Assembly: GCA_022606135.1 (NCBI GenBank)
Contig: JABYQN010000005.1
Location: 620,001-684,000 of the forward strand
Length of the DNA stretch: 64,000 bases
Source: Fomes fomentarius
Taxonomy: Eukaryota > Basidiomycota > Agaricomycetes > Polyporales > Polyporaceae
Reading direction: 5' to 3'
Shown here: piece by piece, positions 23,079-35,300 of the stretch
Layout: each line of letters starts with the position of its first letter
Numbering within the stretch: position 1 is the stretch's first letter
Made by a program: the position numbers and the translations under genes
The notes under the pieces: model-generated
Database searches by the model: none
What the model was told of the DNA's origin: nothing
The model's input: the letters and a program-made list of their open reading frames with translations, nothing else

Positions 23079-24882
23079 TCAGATCGGTGCGACATGCCCA
23101 TGCGCCGGTGGTCGTGCCGCCGCATCGTGGTGCGTCGCATTCTCCGGGTCGCTCTTTGAGTCGTCCTCCTTGACCGTCCCCCGCTCCGACTCCCGATCGT
23201 CCTCCTCGCCCAGCGCTGCAGCACGCAGCTCCGCGACAGGAATTGCGCGCCTCTTCCCCAAGAACACCCTCCCGCCCGGAGCGTCCTGCAGCGCGCGGAT
23301 GATCATCTTGTCCTCGAACAGCCAGTGCACGTCCTCGAGCGCGTAGCCCGTCGTCTCCGGCAGGAACACATACGCCCAGAAGACCATGACGAGGCAGCAG
23401 AAGCCGAAGAGGAGGAAGGTGCCGTACTTGATCTCGTCGAGCATGATCGGCGTGATCTTCCCGATGATGAACGCGAAGAGCCAGTTGACGCCGACGGCGA
23501 TGGAGAGCGCGGCGGAGCGGACGTGGTTCGGCGCGACCTCGCCGGCGACGACCCAGGGGACGGGCCCCCAGCCGATGCAGTAGCCGACGGCGTAGAGGTA
23601 TACGGCGACGATGGAGACGTACGACGCGGGCACGATATGCGCGGAGGAGGGGTGTATAGCGGAGTAGCCTCCGATCCAGATCATGGTCAGGCATTGCACG
23701 AGCCCGCCGACAATGAGACAGAGCTTGCGGCCGATGCTTTCCACGGCGAAAATGAGGACAACCCCGACGGACACGACCTTGACGACGCCGTAGATGACGG
23801 TCGCGAAGAGGGTCGAGTCGGTCGAGGAGAGACCGAGCCCGGCGAAGATCTGCGGGGAGAAGTAGTTGATCGCGTTCGTGCCGGTCCACTGCTGGAAGAA
23901 CATGACGAGACTCGGGATGAATGAGCGCAGGATCGTGTGCCGCGATTCGCCCATCATGCGGAACTGCTTGAGGAGCGACGCACGCTCCTTGCCTGCGAAC
24001 TCGGCCTCGATCTCGGAGAGCGTGAACTGGACTGCGGGGTCGTCTGGCGTCGTCCCTGCTGTTCGGGCGAGGGAGGACGCGGCGCGGTCGCGGTGGCCGT
24101 GTTCGACGAGCCAGCGCGGGGATTCGGGCTGGAATAACATGCCGATGACGAAGATGACGCCGGGGATGATCTGCATGATGAACGGGATGCGCCATTGCGA
24201 GGAGCCAGTGATATTGCGGTTGGAGGAGAAATTGACCAAGTCTAAATCAAGACGCGTCGAGGGTGATGTCATTGAATGGGCATGGATGGGGACTCACTGC
24301 TAAGCATGATGCCGAGGTTGTTGGCGAACTGGACCATGCCAGTGCAGCGGCCGCGAATGGAGCGAGGGACACATTCGGAGACGTAGGACGGGACGAGTGC
24401 GGAGACCATACCAACACCGAAACCGCCCATGAAACGGCCAAAGTAGAGGACGCTGAGGGCAGTTGCCTGGCTGGAGCCGAGGCCTACAATGGACTGGACG
24501 ACACTGCCGATGATGAAGACAAGGCCGGAAGCGATGAGCGTGGGCTTGCGGCCGAACTTGGAGGAGAAGTAGCTAGTGGAGAGTGCGCCAAAGCTGGGAG
24601 ATGGCCGCAAGTCAATACTGATGCTAGTACGCGATCGCACGAGTAAAGTGCTACATACAAACTGCCACCCTGCAAGACAGAGACGATGTTCCCGTTGAAG
24701 TCCGCTTTCTGGGAGGAAGTCATCTTGTCCACGCCGAAGTCAGTCTTGAAGGAGTCCATGGCGATAACACCCCCTATGAGGCCGATGTCCCAGCCGTAGA
24801 AGATGGAGCCCATGCAGGCGGAGAGGGCGAGGAAGTACGCATCGCGGTACTGGCGGACGTGGGCTGCGATAGACTGAGACAT
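23079..24882 (-). CDS. MFS sugar transporter (sugar porter family)
   Basis: This is a twelve-helix plasma-membrane permease of the fungal sugar porter family. It starts MSQSIAAHVRQYRDAYFLAL. Family signatures appear in order: GWDIGLIGG (helix 1), FGRKPT, GRFMGGFGVGMVSALVPSYVSE with RGRCTG, PESPRWLVEHG, QQWTGTNAINYFSPQIF (helix 7), ESIGRK, GWGPVPWVVAGEVAP and PETTGYALEDVHWLFE. Three exons join in phase: QGGS|FGAL near 24600-24660 and IMLS|NLVNF near 24240-24300. The closing motif resembles quinate/inositol-type rather than hexose-type porters, so the substrate is uncertain. The long hydrophilic C-tail (~60 residues, many D/E/K) lies in the cytosol. It is divergent from the orphan at 25824. Confidence 0.9.
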
Positions 24883-25823
24883 GACGGCCGTCGGTAGACG
24901 GTGAGCGAGCTCAGGTTGCTTTTATACAGCACCGACGGGCCACGGCGGGTGGCGCGCCTTTAAACTGGGGTCAGGTGTTCCACTAGTTCGCGGGGCAGGC
25001 ACCGCACAGCCCCGCGGAAGAGACGGCCCTTGATCAATGATTGTCGGCCAACGCTAACAAATTGCAACAACTCGCCTCAACTCACAATCTATTGATCCTG
25101 CCCCAGCCTCTTCCCCAAGCCACACCCACCATCCCACCCCCATTCACCCGGCCCACCCGGTCCGCGGCCCGCTTCCCGCTTCCAGTGGTTTGCACCCATT
25201 CGCTCTAAGGTCCGACCATCCGACTGACAAACATATTGCTTGTTCTCGATGCGTTCCTTGGATGGAAACTCGGGCCACAGATGCCAAGCCCCACGGCCTC
25301 TTCAAGTAACCGGTGGAATCGCCTCGCTACGAGCAGGAGAATTGGAACTTGAACAAGTTCAACCCAGGAAGGGACGCCTAGTAGAAGGGCAGTGACGACC
25401 AGGTGGCTATATATGACATTGACAACTTAAGTACTTTCCACACTAATTACACGAAGGTAGTATGCAATCCAAAAGCAACGTCGGACGTCAACGCCAGGAA
25501 GACACCGCAGATTCTCGTATCGTCATCACACCGAGGTGGCTGCATGAATGCGGGACTTGGTTGCTGGCACGCGTTCGCCGCAGCATGTCCCACAGCGGTG
25601 CAGAAACCACTTCAATGTACACCCAACCCAAGACAAATCACAAAAGCCTAACAGCCAAAGCGAGCACGCGCCGCCCCATATGAAGCCCGAGAACAATGTG
25701 CATGTACCCACCACCCATACACACACACAACTTGCAACGCAACCACATCCAGTCGTCCGAGCAGCCAGTAGTAGCCCTCGTAACGTACAACATACACCCA
25801 GACCTCTCGACTGACTTGTTAGC
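24883..25823. promoter_or_regulatory. Divergent promoter region, transporter and orphan gene
   Basis: These 941 bases lie between divergent starts. They contain pyrimidine-rich stretches, a TATATATG at about 25406-25414 and a short CA microsatellite near 25719. No coding sequence is supported. Confidence 0.45.
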
Positions 25824-26671
25824 ATGGCGCCACTCGAGTGCGACGGACCCAAGGTGTGGGCCGCGGGCAAACCACAGCCCAAAGTGGTAAGTCCCCAATC
25901 CACCACCTGCACCCATCCTCCTCCTCAGAGCTCACGCCGCCCCCAACCGCCGCGTCACACCCCCAGATTGAAGAGCCCCGGTGGCAGACCATCGACCACC
26001 TCCAAGCCGCGAAATCGGGCCGCGCCTCCTACATGGGCGACTACGACGCGGTCTGGTCCGGGACACTCATCGGCGGCCGCTACGTGCCGCCCTCGGACCT
26101 GCAAGAGAACATGCCCTCGGACCTGCAGTTCGTGCTGAAGAGCCCGCAGCCCCGGCTCGCGCTGTCCTTTGTCGAGGCGCGGTACACTAGTAGTACTGGC
26201 AGCCCCAGTACGGGGCAATGCCACACGGAAGTCCGCCTCAAGCTCAAGCTCACGTACGCTGTCCAGCGGTGGAAGGGCGCGGTGTATATGCCCGTCGAGC
26301 GGTGCGGGAGCGTGCAGTGCGTCGAGCAATGCGCACACGAAGGCAGCCGAGTGGTCTGGGAGGACCCGGCGGACACGCCGACGTGGTTCCCCCACACCGC
26401 CACGCACCTTGGCTTCACGCTTGAGGTCGATAGCTCCCCGCTGAAGACACCGTTCGTGTACTTGGAGTGGACGTGCGGCTCGGCGGCGGTGTTGATGTTG
26501 TTCAAGAAGTGCGACTCAGATGGCGAGCCGGCCTACCTCACGCACAATGAACGAGCACGTCTTGGGATCGGGATGACGCACGAGGAGTTCGAGGTCGCCC
26601 ACATTCTGTCTATATTCCAGTCCAAATGGGTCGACTTCACAGAAAGCGAAGAGAAGCTCATGTTCTTGTGA
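25824..26671 (+). CDS. Orphan protein, possible member of a three-gene local family
   Basis: I do not recognise this protein. Two exons are clear: MAPLECDGPKVWAAGKPQPKV, an intron from 25887 to 25965, then IEEPRWQTIDHLQ onward to TGA 26669-26671, about 256 residues. It is globular, with no signal peptide or membrane helix, and has predicted beta strands (LALSFVEARY, TEVRLKLKLTYAVQRW, HLGFTLEVD, PFVYLEWTCG). Towards the end lies LTHNERARLGIGMTHEE. This arrangement (a W/LGF strand, a PFxxLEx strand and an LTxxERxRLG motif) recurs in the genes at 40164-41248 and 44610-45510. The relationship is inferred from those short motifs only. Confidence 0.75.
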
Positions 26672-26837
26672 GGAAGACATCCGAACAGCTGGAAGGAGGT
26701 CTACCACACAGAATGAGGATTGAGATACACAGCTGCGATAGCAAAGCTTGCATTATATACATGTACAGATAGAACATCCTTTTTAATGCATGACAACGAC
26801 CATGACCATGACCATGATTCGGACTAGGACCGAGCTC

Positions 26838-29800
26838 TCAGAACCCACTCGCAGTGACGCGCAGCTGCTCGAGCTTCTTGAGCACCTCGCCGACCGTCCG
26901 GTCAAGCTCGCCCGCGATTATGCTCTGCTTATTAGCCGGGAGCTTCGCGAACGACTCGCACAGATCACCATCAACGACCGCCTTGACCGGCACATAGTAC
27001 CCGCGCCACGCGAGGTGGTCGCGCCCGACAAGGCTGAGCTGCTCCGTCCGCATGTGCTGCTCGAGCGTCGTGAGCAGGTCGACGTCCTCCTTCGACACGA
27101 ACGGCACGAGGATGCCAATCGTGCCGTGCAGCCCGGTGTACAGGATGACCTCCCGCCCGCCGGCGACGAGGGAGACCTTGTGTAGGGAGGTCGCGATGTC
27201 ACCGATGTGGAAGTGTGCAAGTAACGTCGTCTTGTGTGGTGCGCCGAAGAGGACGCCCTTCTCGTGGAGGATACCTGCGCCCGTCGGGTCGTCGTCCACT
27301 TGATCCGAGATCTTCGGGTCGAGACGGTTGATGAATACGTTCCCGAACCGGTCGCTAGCCACGACGGTATTGTAGTCCAGCATGGTTGTGGCCGTAACCC
27401 AACGAGGCTGCATGTCGTCCGCGAAGACGAGCAGCTTGTTTTCTGGAGGCTTGTAGACGGCATAGAAGACTGATTCCTGCATGTCGCCCACGATGATCCT
27501 CGAGCCCTGCGTGTTGAGCGTCACGATGGCAGAGTTGAAGGTCTACAATATGCTACCAGTCAGCGTATACATTGAACAAAGGAGAATCACCGAGCACGTA
27601 CCTTGTTCTCAACCTTCCGGAGCAGCTTCTTCTTACCAATGTCGTATAATCGGAGTGCCTTGCCAACACCAGCTATTAGTTTGCCTTGGAACGCCATGAT
27701 AGCAAGCGGTACATCGTTGGTCTCAGTCTGGACAGATCATCAGGCGATATACGAACACTCGACAGGTCGGCTACGAACCTTGTGCAGCAGCTCAAGATCG
27801 CGACCATCGTTCACGAAACGGTAAGTCCTCAAGAAACCACTGGTACATGACCGGGGCGCGAGGAAGGTGTCCTGCGCAGTACCAACCACGAGGTGCAGCT
27901 CGTTATTTTTGGCAGAGAACGGTACGATGGTGACGGAGAACGCAGCCTCATTGTTGTCCAGATGGATAACGTTCACGGTTTGCGACTGAAACAGGATGGT
28001 TAGGATGAATACTACGAGCACAACGCAGACGCAGACCTCAAGAGGATCGATGATACGTATGCACGAAGCCCATGTACCAGCAGCGGCCTTCGGGCGTCCA
28101 AACTGTGCAGGAGGCAACGCAAGCACTTCTTCCTCCACGATGCGACCCTTCTCGTGCTGAGAGGGCACACAGCTCAGTGTCAAGGGATGAGGTAAGAGAT
28201 ACAATTGATCTCACCAACTGTCCGAGTTGCTTGTTCGCGGCCTCCTCGCTCATAACTCGATGATCGCCCTCAATGAGATAGAGCAGCCCATTTTGCGGAT
28301 GAGGGATGAACTTCCTTGGCGTGTATGATAGTGGTATTGAGTCTTGCTTGAGCTTCGTGCCCAACTTTGGGATCTGGAATATCCTAATGGTCATGTCAGA
28401 ACATGCTTTCGGAGCAGAGATGAGAGCAAGGCACGTTGACTCAGTAAGATGAAACTTCAATCACACGTGCCGCATCTTGTGCAGCTCGTTCAAAGGGTGA
28501 TGGTAAGTTGTCGTCTTCGCCAACCCGCCTCGCCTCCCATATTTATCAGAAATTGTACTCACCTGAGCAAACTTCCCGAGATGCCGATCAGACCCTCCTG
28601 GCACAACTCTGCCGAAAAGCTCCACGCGTAGTCGAGGTTTTCGAATATCAGCGGCGTAAAGTGCATGAAGTTTTGATGTGTGTAATTGAGCCACGGGCGG
28701 GACGACAGCGCGAGGATGGCTGGGTTGCGTTGGATGTTGACACGGAGCAGGCGGACCGGACGCGTACCCAAGAAACGCGTCCGTGTGTCAGTCAGCTGTC
28801 CGTTGATAGGGTCGAGTACTGTCCGGAGCAGGACACCGTTCTGCAAGCCGATGTTGACGAATGTCGTTGGCTGGGACTTGTTGATGCCTGCGTCGAGCAT
28901 ATCGGCAATGCAGATCGCGGAGGGCGGAGCTGTCAAGGCTTGCAAACTGATCGTCTCGAGGGTGCTCTCGGGGTCGAGCGAAACAATGCGGACGGTCTGG
29001 TCTTCGCAACCGACGGCCTGGATAGGGTGTAGGTTTTGTGAGACAAGGAGGCCGGACGAGAGAACAACTCACGAGGAATGGCGTTCGCTGACGACCTTCC
29101 GGCACCTCAGCAATGCTCAGTGCAAGCACGGTACTGCCCATAGCCTTCCTGTCTTGATACTCGTTCAGCTGGCCATCGAGGTCAAGCTCAAAGTAGACCA
29201 GCTCTGCAGAACTCAAAGCCACAACGACTTGACGCTTGTTCGTGGTCGCGCATACAATTGTCTTGGCGGGTGGTACACGCCACTCGTTGACGCGACGGTC
29301 TGTGAGGACGTGACGGATACCATGTGGGTGGACCTGCAACAGTGCGTCGGCGCCGATCTGTTGCACCGCAAGTGTGGGCGCGGATGAGAGGAAACCAGTG
29401 TCTTGGACTTCCTCGATGGTCTCCCCGATGCAGAGCACCAGCGTTCCATTGACGAAAGACAGGATGATGTAGGAGTCATATAGGTCTGCGAAGAATCGTT
29501 CAGTGACTCAATATATTGATACGGGCGCAGCAACCTACCGTCTTCTTTGAGCTTGGTGGTCCAGACCGCGTTGGGGATACCAGGGAGGTCCGAACTGACA
29601 ACCTCCTCAACCTCAAGACCATGCCGCAGAGTCCTGAACGTACTCCGCGCACCGCGACCACATGCCGCAAAGATCTGAGGCGTGTCAGAGTTCGGGAGCA
29701 AGTTCATGACTTTCGAGTCAATGATGGGACAAAGAGACTCGAGCTCGTCAACGAGGGTAAGGTTGTCCAGCGGGCGTGGGCGGAAGTAAGCGCGCGGTAG

Positions 29801-31206
29801 TGCCGCCGTCGGGTCTGCCATGCCATAGGAGGGATAGTCAGTCGAGCTGAACTCGGGTTCATTGTCATCGTCGCCAAGCTTTTGGAACTGGTAGAAGTAG
29901 CTAGGGATGCGTTGTCAGTCAGAATGCACTAGCGATGATTGAGGAGGATGACTCACTGGTTCCCGAATTCTGACGCTACAAACAAGAAACCTGACTTCAG
30001 AATGCATAGACCGGAGGCAACGGGAACAGTGTCAAAGTACTTGATTTTGACTGCCTTCACATCCTGCTCGTCGTGCTCAATGGTGACTTTGTACAGGTCG
30101 CCCTCCTCGCTCTGCAGAAGGAAGAAGAATGCTCCCTACGAACACGTCAGCAACCGTGCCATGTCTGAGACAGGCCGCTAACATACCTTCATCTTATGCA
30201 TGACTGCAGCGGTGATGATGAGGCTGCGTTCTGGATCCTCTAGAGGATGCCGCCTTCGCGGAATGGGAACACGGTGCTGTGGTGCGTCCATATGTCGGTA
30301 AATGATATGGTCTTCGCAGCATACAAGCACACCAGAAGGTCCGTCATAACGGTCGGAGGTCGCCAGCTGACCACCAGGAACTTGCACAAGCAGATTGGCA
30401 CGGGGGTCGGTGGGTTCGCTCCATTTACGTACGACATGGTTCAGACCGAGGTCCAACTCATAGTACGTCAACATCTATGCGTCTCACAAGGTTTGAACGG
30501 TGTCATGGTTCAAGGGGAGGTAAAACGTACTTTTTCTGCATTGTTGAATGCCTCGCCCGTAGGATCCTGGTCCGACTCCGAGTAGTCCACCTCCAATGCC
30601 GCAAATGTAGGATTTTCGAAGCCAACGTCCAGTCCGACAATATGAAGGATGATTGCATTGTTTTTGTGCGCCTCCAATGGAGACGAGATTGTGAGGTTTG
30701 CGGCAGCGTCGCGATTGAGGATATAGACAAGCTTCGCCTTCTCTGTCGCCGCGATCATGACACTACGACCTTTCGGGTCCGTAGCAAGGTATTGCCCAGG
30801 TACTATCCGTCGCGCGCCAGACTTGCCATACGTCTCCTGGTGAACCTTGGTGAAGCTGCTCGTCTTTGGATCATAGTCCAGGATGACGATGCGCCCAGAG
30901 TCGGACCCTACGATGATATAATCTAAGAAAATGCAGAGAGTGAATAACGCGAAGACAAACGAACACGTACAAGGGCGCACCCTTGGTACCACCAGTAAGT
31001 CGGAAGGCGGCGAGAGAGCGAATTGAGCCGAACACGTCGGTCGCGATCACCGTTGCAACCTTTCCGCTTTGTACATCTGGCCTGAGGAGCTCGAGCCGTG
31101 TTCCACGCGATACGACAATCTCTTGTGTCCGGGAGCCAGAGAAGTTACCCGCAACAGCATGCGTAATAGCAGTTGGGGGTTGAAGGGTGAGGTTGTACAA
31201 GTGCAT
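26838..31206 (-). CDS. RSE1: SF3B3/RSE1, U2 snRNP SF3b subunit
   Basis: SF3B3 is the large WD-like (three beta-propeller) scaffold of the SF3b complex, which recognises the intron branch point in the nucleus. The N-terminus [20 protein letters not shown] and blocks such as [47 protein letters not shown] and [17 protein letters not shown] follow the family closely. The C-terminal CPSF_A region includes [30 protein letters not shown] and [19 protein letters not shown], ending at VTASGF with the stop at 26838-26840. The order and wording distinguish it from the relatives DDB1 and CPSF1. About ten short introns are present. The start ATG at 31206-31204 is directly followed by the conserved YNLTLQ. 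Length is about 1,200 residues, as expected. Confidence 0.95.
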
Positions 31207-31611
31207 AGCGAGAGCGACGCGTGATGGACGTCAAGTAATCCGTCCCCGTTCACCCACAGCCAAAGAGGAAAAGCAGGAAGAAGTCTATGGGACGATGAGC
31301 GGAAGGACCAAGCTCTGGGAGAGTTCAGAGCTCAAACTTGAAGTTCGTCAACTCAGGAATGCGGTGTTCGGGGTCTGTCTGCGGGCAAGGGGACACCCGA
31401 TACCATCCAGATATCAAGCGTCTGCCACATTGCCAACTTCATCTTGAACTCCAAACGTCATGCTGGCCTATGTAAGAGTATTATAACATCCTAATCGTTA
31501 ATGTTGCATCATACTGATCATGCCTAGGCAGCACTACTTATGCTTCGTAGCGGTAGCGTAGTACACGCTGTGGGTGCATTCTCCCTGGACCCTGACTTGC
31601 GCTGTCCTAAT
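31207..31611. other. Intergenic, upstream of SF3B3
   Basis: This holds the promoter side of the minus-strand SF3B3 gene. Short frames only; nothing recognisable. Confidence 0.5.
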
Positions 31612-32327
31612 TGACCGTCTGCTCTGCTGCTTGCTTGAGTAGTGCTGACGGTACCGGTACGACAGGGTAAACTCCCGTATATAACTCAATACCGTCTAGG
31701 ATGTCTCGGTAACAGCGGTGCTTCTGCTAGGACATGGTTGATCGGTTAGTACGCAGCACACAAAACTCTACGCGTCAGCACGAATAATCCCAGAACTTTA
31801 CCATGAGCTTCACTACCTTCCAGTTGTGGATGTGGGCCCGGCCGTCATCAGTGCATGTCATGTGCATGGATTCGTCCATATTGGTGGCGTCGTGGACGTG
31901 GACTTGATAATGGCTCAACAGTACACGTTTTGGGAGACATCCAAACACAATGCTCAGATTGCTATGCTCGCAATAGTACATCAAACACAAATACGAATAG
32001 AAGAACAACTGTGGAAGGTCACTCGATGTCCATCACAAACGATACATAATCATACAAGAACACCATAATCAAGGGGATTCGGCTTCCCTCATGCCCTACT
32101 CACTCTCTCCGTCTCGGTGAGTCCCTCCCGCCCGAATCGATCACGCTGACGTTTCGCCAGCACGACAATCGTGAAGGGGTCGTGGTCGTCTTTGAGGAAT
32201 CCGCTCGGGCGGAGCTCAAGAACCGCAAACGGAAAGCCGCGGTCATCCGTGAGGTCTGAAGGACAAGGGATGGCCCCATGCCGTCGAACCGGAATCCGAG
32301 CCTTGGGAAGGTCGGGTCCCATCTCAC
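31612..32327 (-). repeat. Inverted segmental duplication, copy A
   Basis: Read on the minus strand, this segment matches 45235-45890 (+) over nearly its whole length. Long identical tracts include TGGGACCCGACCTTCCCAAG at one end and CTGCTCTGCTGCTTGCTTGA at the other. Copy A carries extra blocks of a few to about 22 bases in the non-coding half. One boundary lies within a couple of bases of the stop codon of the oxidase-hydrolase gene. Confidence 0.85.
32089..32327 (-). pseudogene. Truncated, frameshifted copy of the 44.6-kb orphan gene
   Basis: This is the C-terminal ~85 codons of the gene at 44610-45510, inverted and lacking everything upstream. The copy has lost 17 bases between two GCATGG direct repeats that the intact gene still has, plus two bases just after, so the frame shifts. 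Further on, DDRGFPFAVLELRPSGF and FTIVVLAKRQRDRFGREGLT are still readable in the shifted frame. The end also differs (ERVSRA then stop). It has no start codon or promoter of its own and is most likely non-functional. Confidence 0.85.
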
Positions 32328-35300
32328 AGCTCCCCCGCCTCCATCATGCGCGTGAAGCGACACGCGCACGCACCCGGCTCCTGGAAGCGGTAGGCCTCGC
32401 TGTGCACTACACGGTCGACCTCGGCGCGGACAATGGGGAAGACGTCGCGCCAGGCGTTCCGGCCCATCCAGCAGTCGAGGTGGCCGTAGCCCGGAATGAC
32501 GCGCCGGCGGTACATGGTTTCGTGGCCGTTCTGGCCACTCTGGCCAAACGTGTCGCACAGAATCTCGTATGTCTTCTCGGTGGCGCGCGGCGAAAGCACT
32601 GCGTTGTCGCGCCCGACAAAGAGAAAGATGGGCAGCTGTCCCCCGATGTGTTTGCGCACGTTCTCGGGTGTAGTCAGAACTTCGAACAAGGGCCCATTGG
32701 CCAGGATGTGGCCCTCGCTGCCCTGGCGCATCAGCAGGTGCAGTAAAGTCATGTTGACACCGCTGAAGAAGCGGTCGATGTGGCGATGGGTGGCCTCGTT
32801 GAGGTTGGCGTGGTTCCAGCAGCGGCCGAATACTAAACTGATGCGGTGGCAGGCAGCGCTGTTGCACAGCTCGCCGCGGGTGTCAGGCCAGAGCCGCAGG
32901 GCCTGGTTCAGCAGACGCTGCACGAGCGACGGATCCTGCTCCTGGGAGGTGCAGTCGAACCAGGGGCCGGCCACGGTCGAGTAGATGGTGTCGAGCGGGA
33001 TGGGACCGGCCGAGGCCTTGATCATATTGAGACTCTGCCAGATGGGGTTCATAAACGTCTGGGAGCAACTCAACCCCAGCAACCAGTCGGCAGGGATGGT
33101 GCCGTCGAGCATGCCTGCGGCCAGGGCCACGGAGCCCATGCAGTGGGCAATGGTGTAGATTTTGTGTTCCGGGCCATACTCGGCGCGGATGCGCTCGAAT
33201 GAGGCACAGATGTCGAGGCGCGCGTCATAGGTGGTCCAATTATTCTGGGCGACCTTGAGCTGGCCGATGCGATGGACGCACACAAAGACGCGGTAGCCGG
33301 CGCGGTTGAAGTAGTTAACGGCATTGAAGGGGATGGTCGGGGTGGCGAAGATCTGGTGGTCGACGGAAGCACCAGGGATCATCAGCAGGTTGGGCACGCG
33401 ACCGTCTTCACTACCCCCCACGACATAGGCTGGCAGCGGGTCCCAGACATAGAGACGGGTGCAGACGCCGTCGGCAGCACGGATGTCAGTCCAGACGTGC
33501 GTGGGTGGCGTGTAGTTGATGTAGCCACGGAAGGCGGCGGGCTGGGCCGGGTACTGCAGACGGGCCAGCGGGGTGAGGAACAGCCCCAACGACTTGCAGG
33601 TGAAATAGGTCAGGAAGCTGGTGGTGCTGGCAATCTTGCGCAGGAGGCCGCTGCCGGTGGGGGTCAGGGTGAGGACTTGCGACAGGAAATCGGAGAGCTG
33701 GATATTCATGATGCCTTTGGCCACGGGACGATCGTAGTGCAGATGGTCACTGTCCGAGCTCCCCCTTTCTCTCCTCTTCTTGGTGATCGTCACATAGAGT
33801 GTGGTGGTGGCCTGCCAGAAGCGCAGCGGAGCCAGGGCCACAGACGAGTTGACGACCTTGTAGCCGTGGAAGTGCAGTGTGTCGCCATTGGTGCCGTGCA
33901 GGTCAAAATCGTAGATCAAGTTGCGGGTCCCAGGGGCTTTGTGGTCGAGCACCAGCAGATGAAGCACGCCACGGCTCACCACAAAGGGTGAACCAGGCAG
34001 TGTTGGACACACGAAGGTGCCCGTCAGCATCCCGCGGTGCTCAGGCTCGTGCACAAACTCGGCTATGTTGACGGCCTTGAAGGTTAGGAAAAATCGGGCG
34101 CTCTCGCACTTGCTGCGGGCAATTTGGTGAGCCAGGCGGTATGTCTCGGGGTCGTCGTTGTCGCCTGCCATAGGGTTCATAGGACTTACGGTGTACTCCT
34201 CGTCGTAGCGGTGCAGAAACCCGGACATGACCTCGGTGAACCCGAACCCGCCTGCCTGCATCGCAGCTGCTCGTTCCATGGCACTCCGAGCTGTGAGTAC
34301 ACTCTCGTCTTCAGTCAAGTCTTGGTGTACTGGGTGTACTTGGTCGAATACTTGATGTTGTATCTCCTTCTCCTCGAGACCTTCGCCTCTGTTCTTTGGT
34401 GACCACGGGTGTTCTGGTGCGCCAAACAAGTTCAGCAGCCCATTGCTGTCCGTGCGGACGACCAAACCTCGCGACCGCGCGTAGAACTCGACCGACCGCT
34501 CGGCCAGGGCGGCAATCGTGGCTAGCGGGTTGACCCCGAGAGCAGTTGGCACGGCGGCGCCGTCGGTGACAATCAGCCCAGCATGCACCTCGCTGCCGTT
34601 GCCTGAGAACAGCCGACCGACATGGTCAGTGGCCCCAGACACGCCTGAGTTGTCGGGGGACATGGAGGCGCCTCTGTTGATTAGGTCAGCATGTGATCAA
34701 CAAGCGCGCGCACACACAACCTGCAGTCCGAGAGAAGAAAGGGGGACTCACCCGATCGGATGCACCGTCACTTCTTGCTTCATCAGCGCAAAAAATGGAT
34801 TCTGCACCAGCTGTCCGCCCACGGCCTGCGTCGCCTTGGCCAGAACTCGGTTGAGGTACTTGACGTGGTCGCTGCGGCCGACGCCCAGAAACTCGAGCAC
34901 GGGCTTGTCCTCCTCGAGCGAAAGCACTGCCTGATTGCTGTCGTGCGACATGATGAGGTACACCTGCGTGTGCTCGACAGCGCCCTTGCGAAAGTACGGG
35001 CCCAACAGGCGGCTGCCCCAGCGGGCGAGGGCGGCGCGGCCGTTCTCTAGGACAGATCGCTCTTCTTGGTTGACCTCTACGGATGATGAGACCGCCGGCA
35101 TCAACTCGAGCATTGCCTGCAAAAACGGCACCAAAGCCTGCGGCACAGCGCCCTCCTCGAGGACGTAGCCATCCAGCGGGTTCGCGTGGCCCGTACGGTT
35201 GTCAATGACACCCGCAATGGTCGGGCCCACAGGCTGGTAGGGGGAAGGAAACGGCTGGCCAAGGGCATTGGTCTCGCTGTTGGTGTTGTAGCCAAACGCC

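Noticed and set aside
23035..24195. Long Arg/His/Pro-rich frame (386 codons) on the minus strand
   Set aside because: It lies in a shifted frame of the MFS transporter, which has the real signatures. The composition is typical of a GC-rich shadow frame.
26838..31206. DDB1 or CPSF1 instead of SF3B3
   Set aside because: All three share the fold, but MxLYNLTLQ and the [13 protein letters not shown] block are specific to SF3B3/Rse1.
31612..32327. Processed (retro) pseudogene
   Set aside because: The copy includes far more sequence past the stop than a poly(A) transcript end would suggest, and has no poly(A) tract; a DNA duplication fits better.
32100..32867. 255-codon minus-strand frame spanning the hydrolase end
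   Set aside because: Out of frame with both the hydrolase and the pseudogene; low-complexity Arg/Pro.
33272..33991. 239-codon plus-strand frame
   Set aside because: Antisense to the hydrolase part of the oxidase fusion, Gly/Val/Gln-rich, with no domain.
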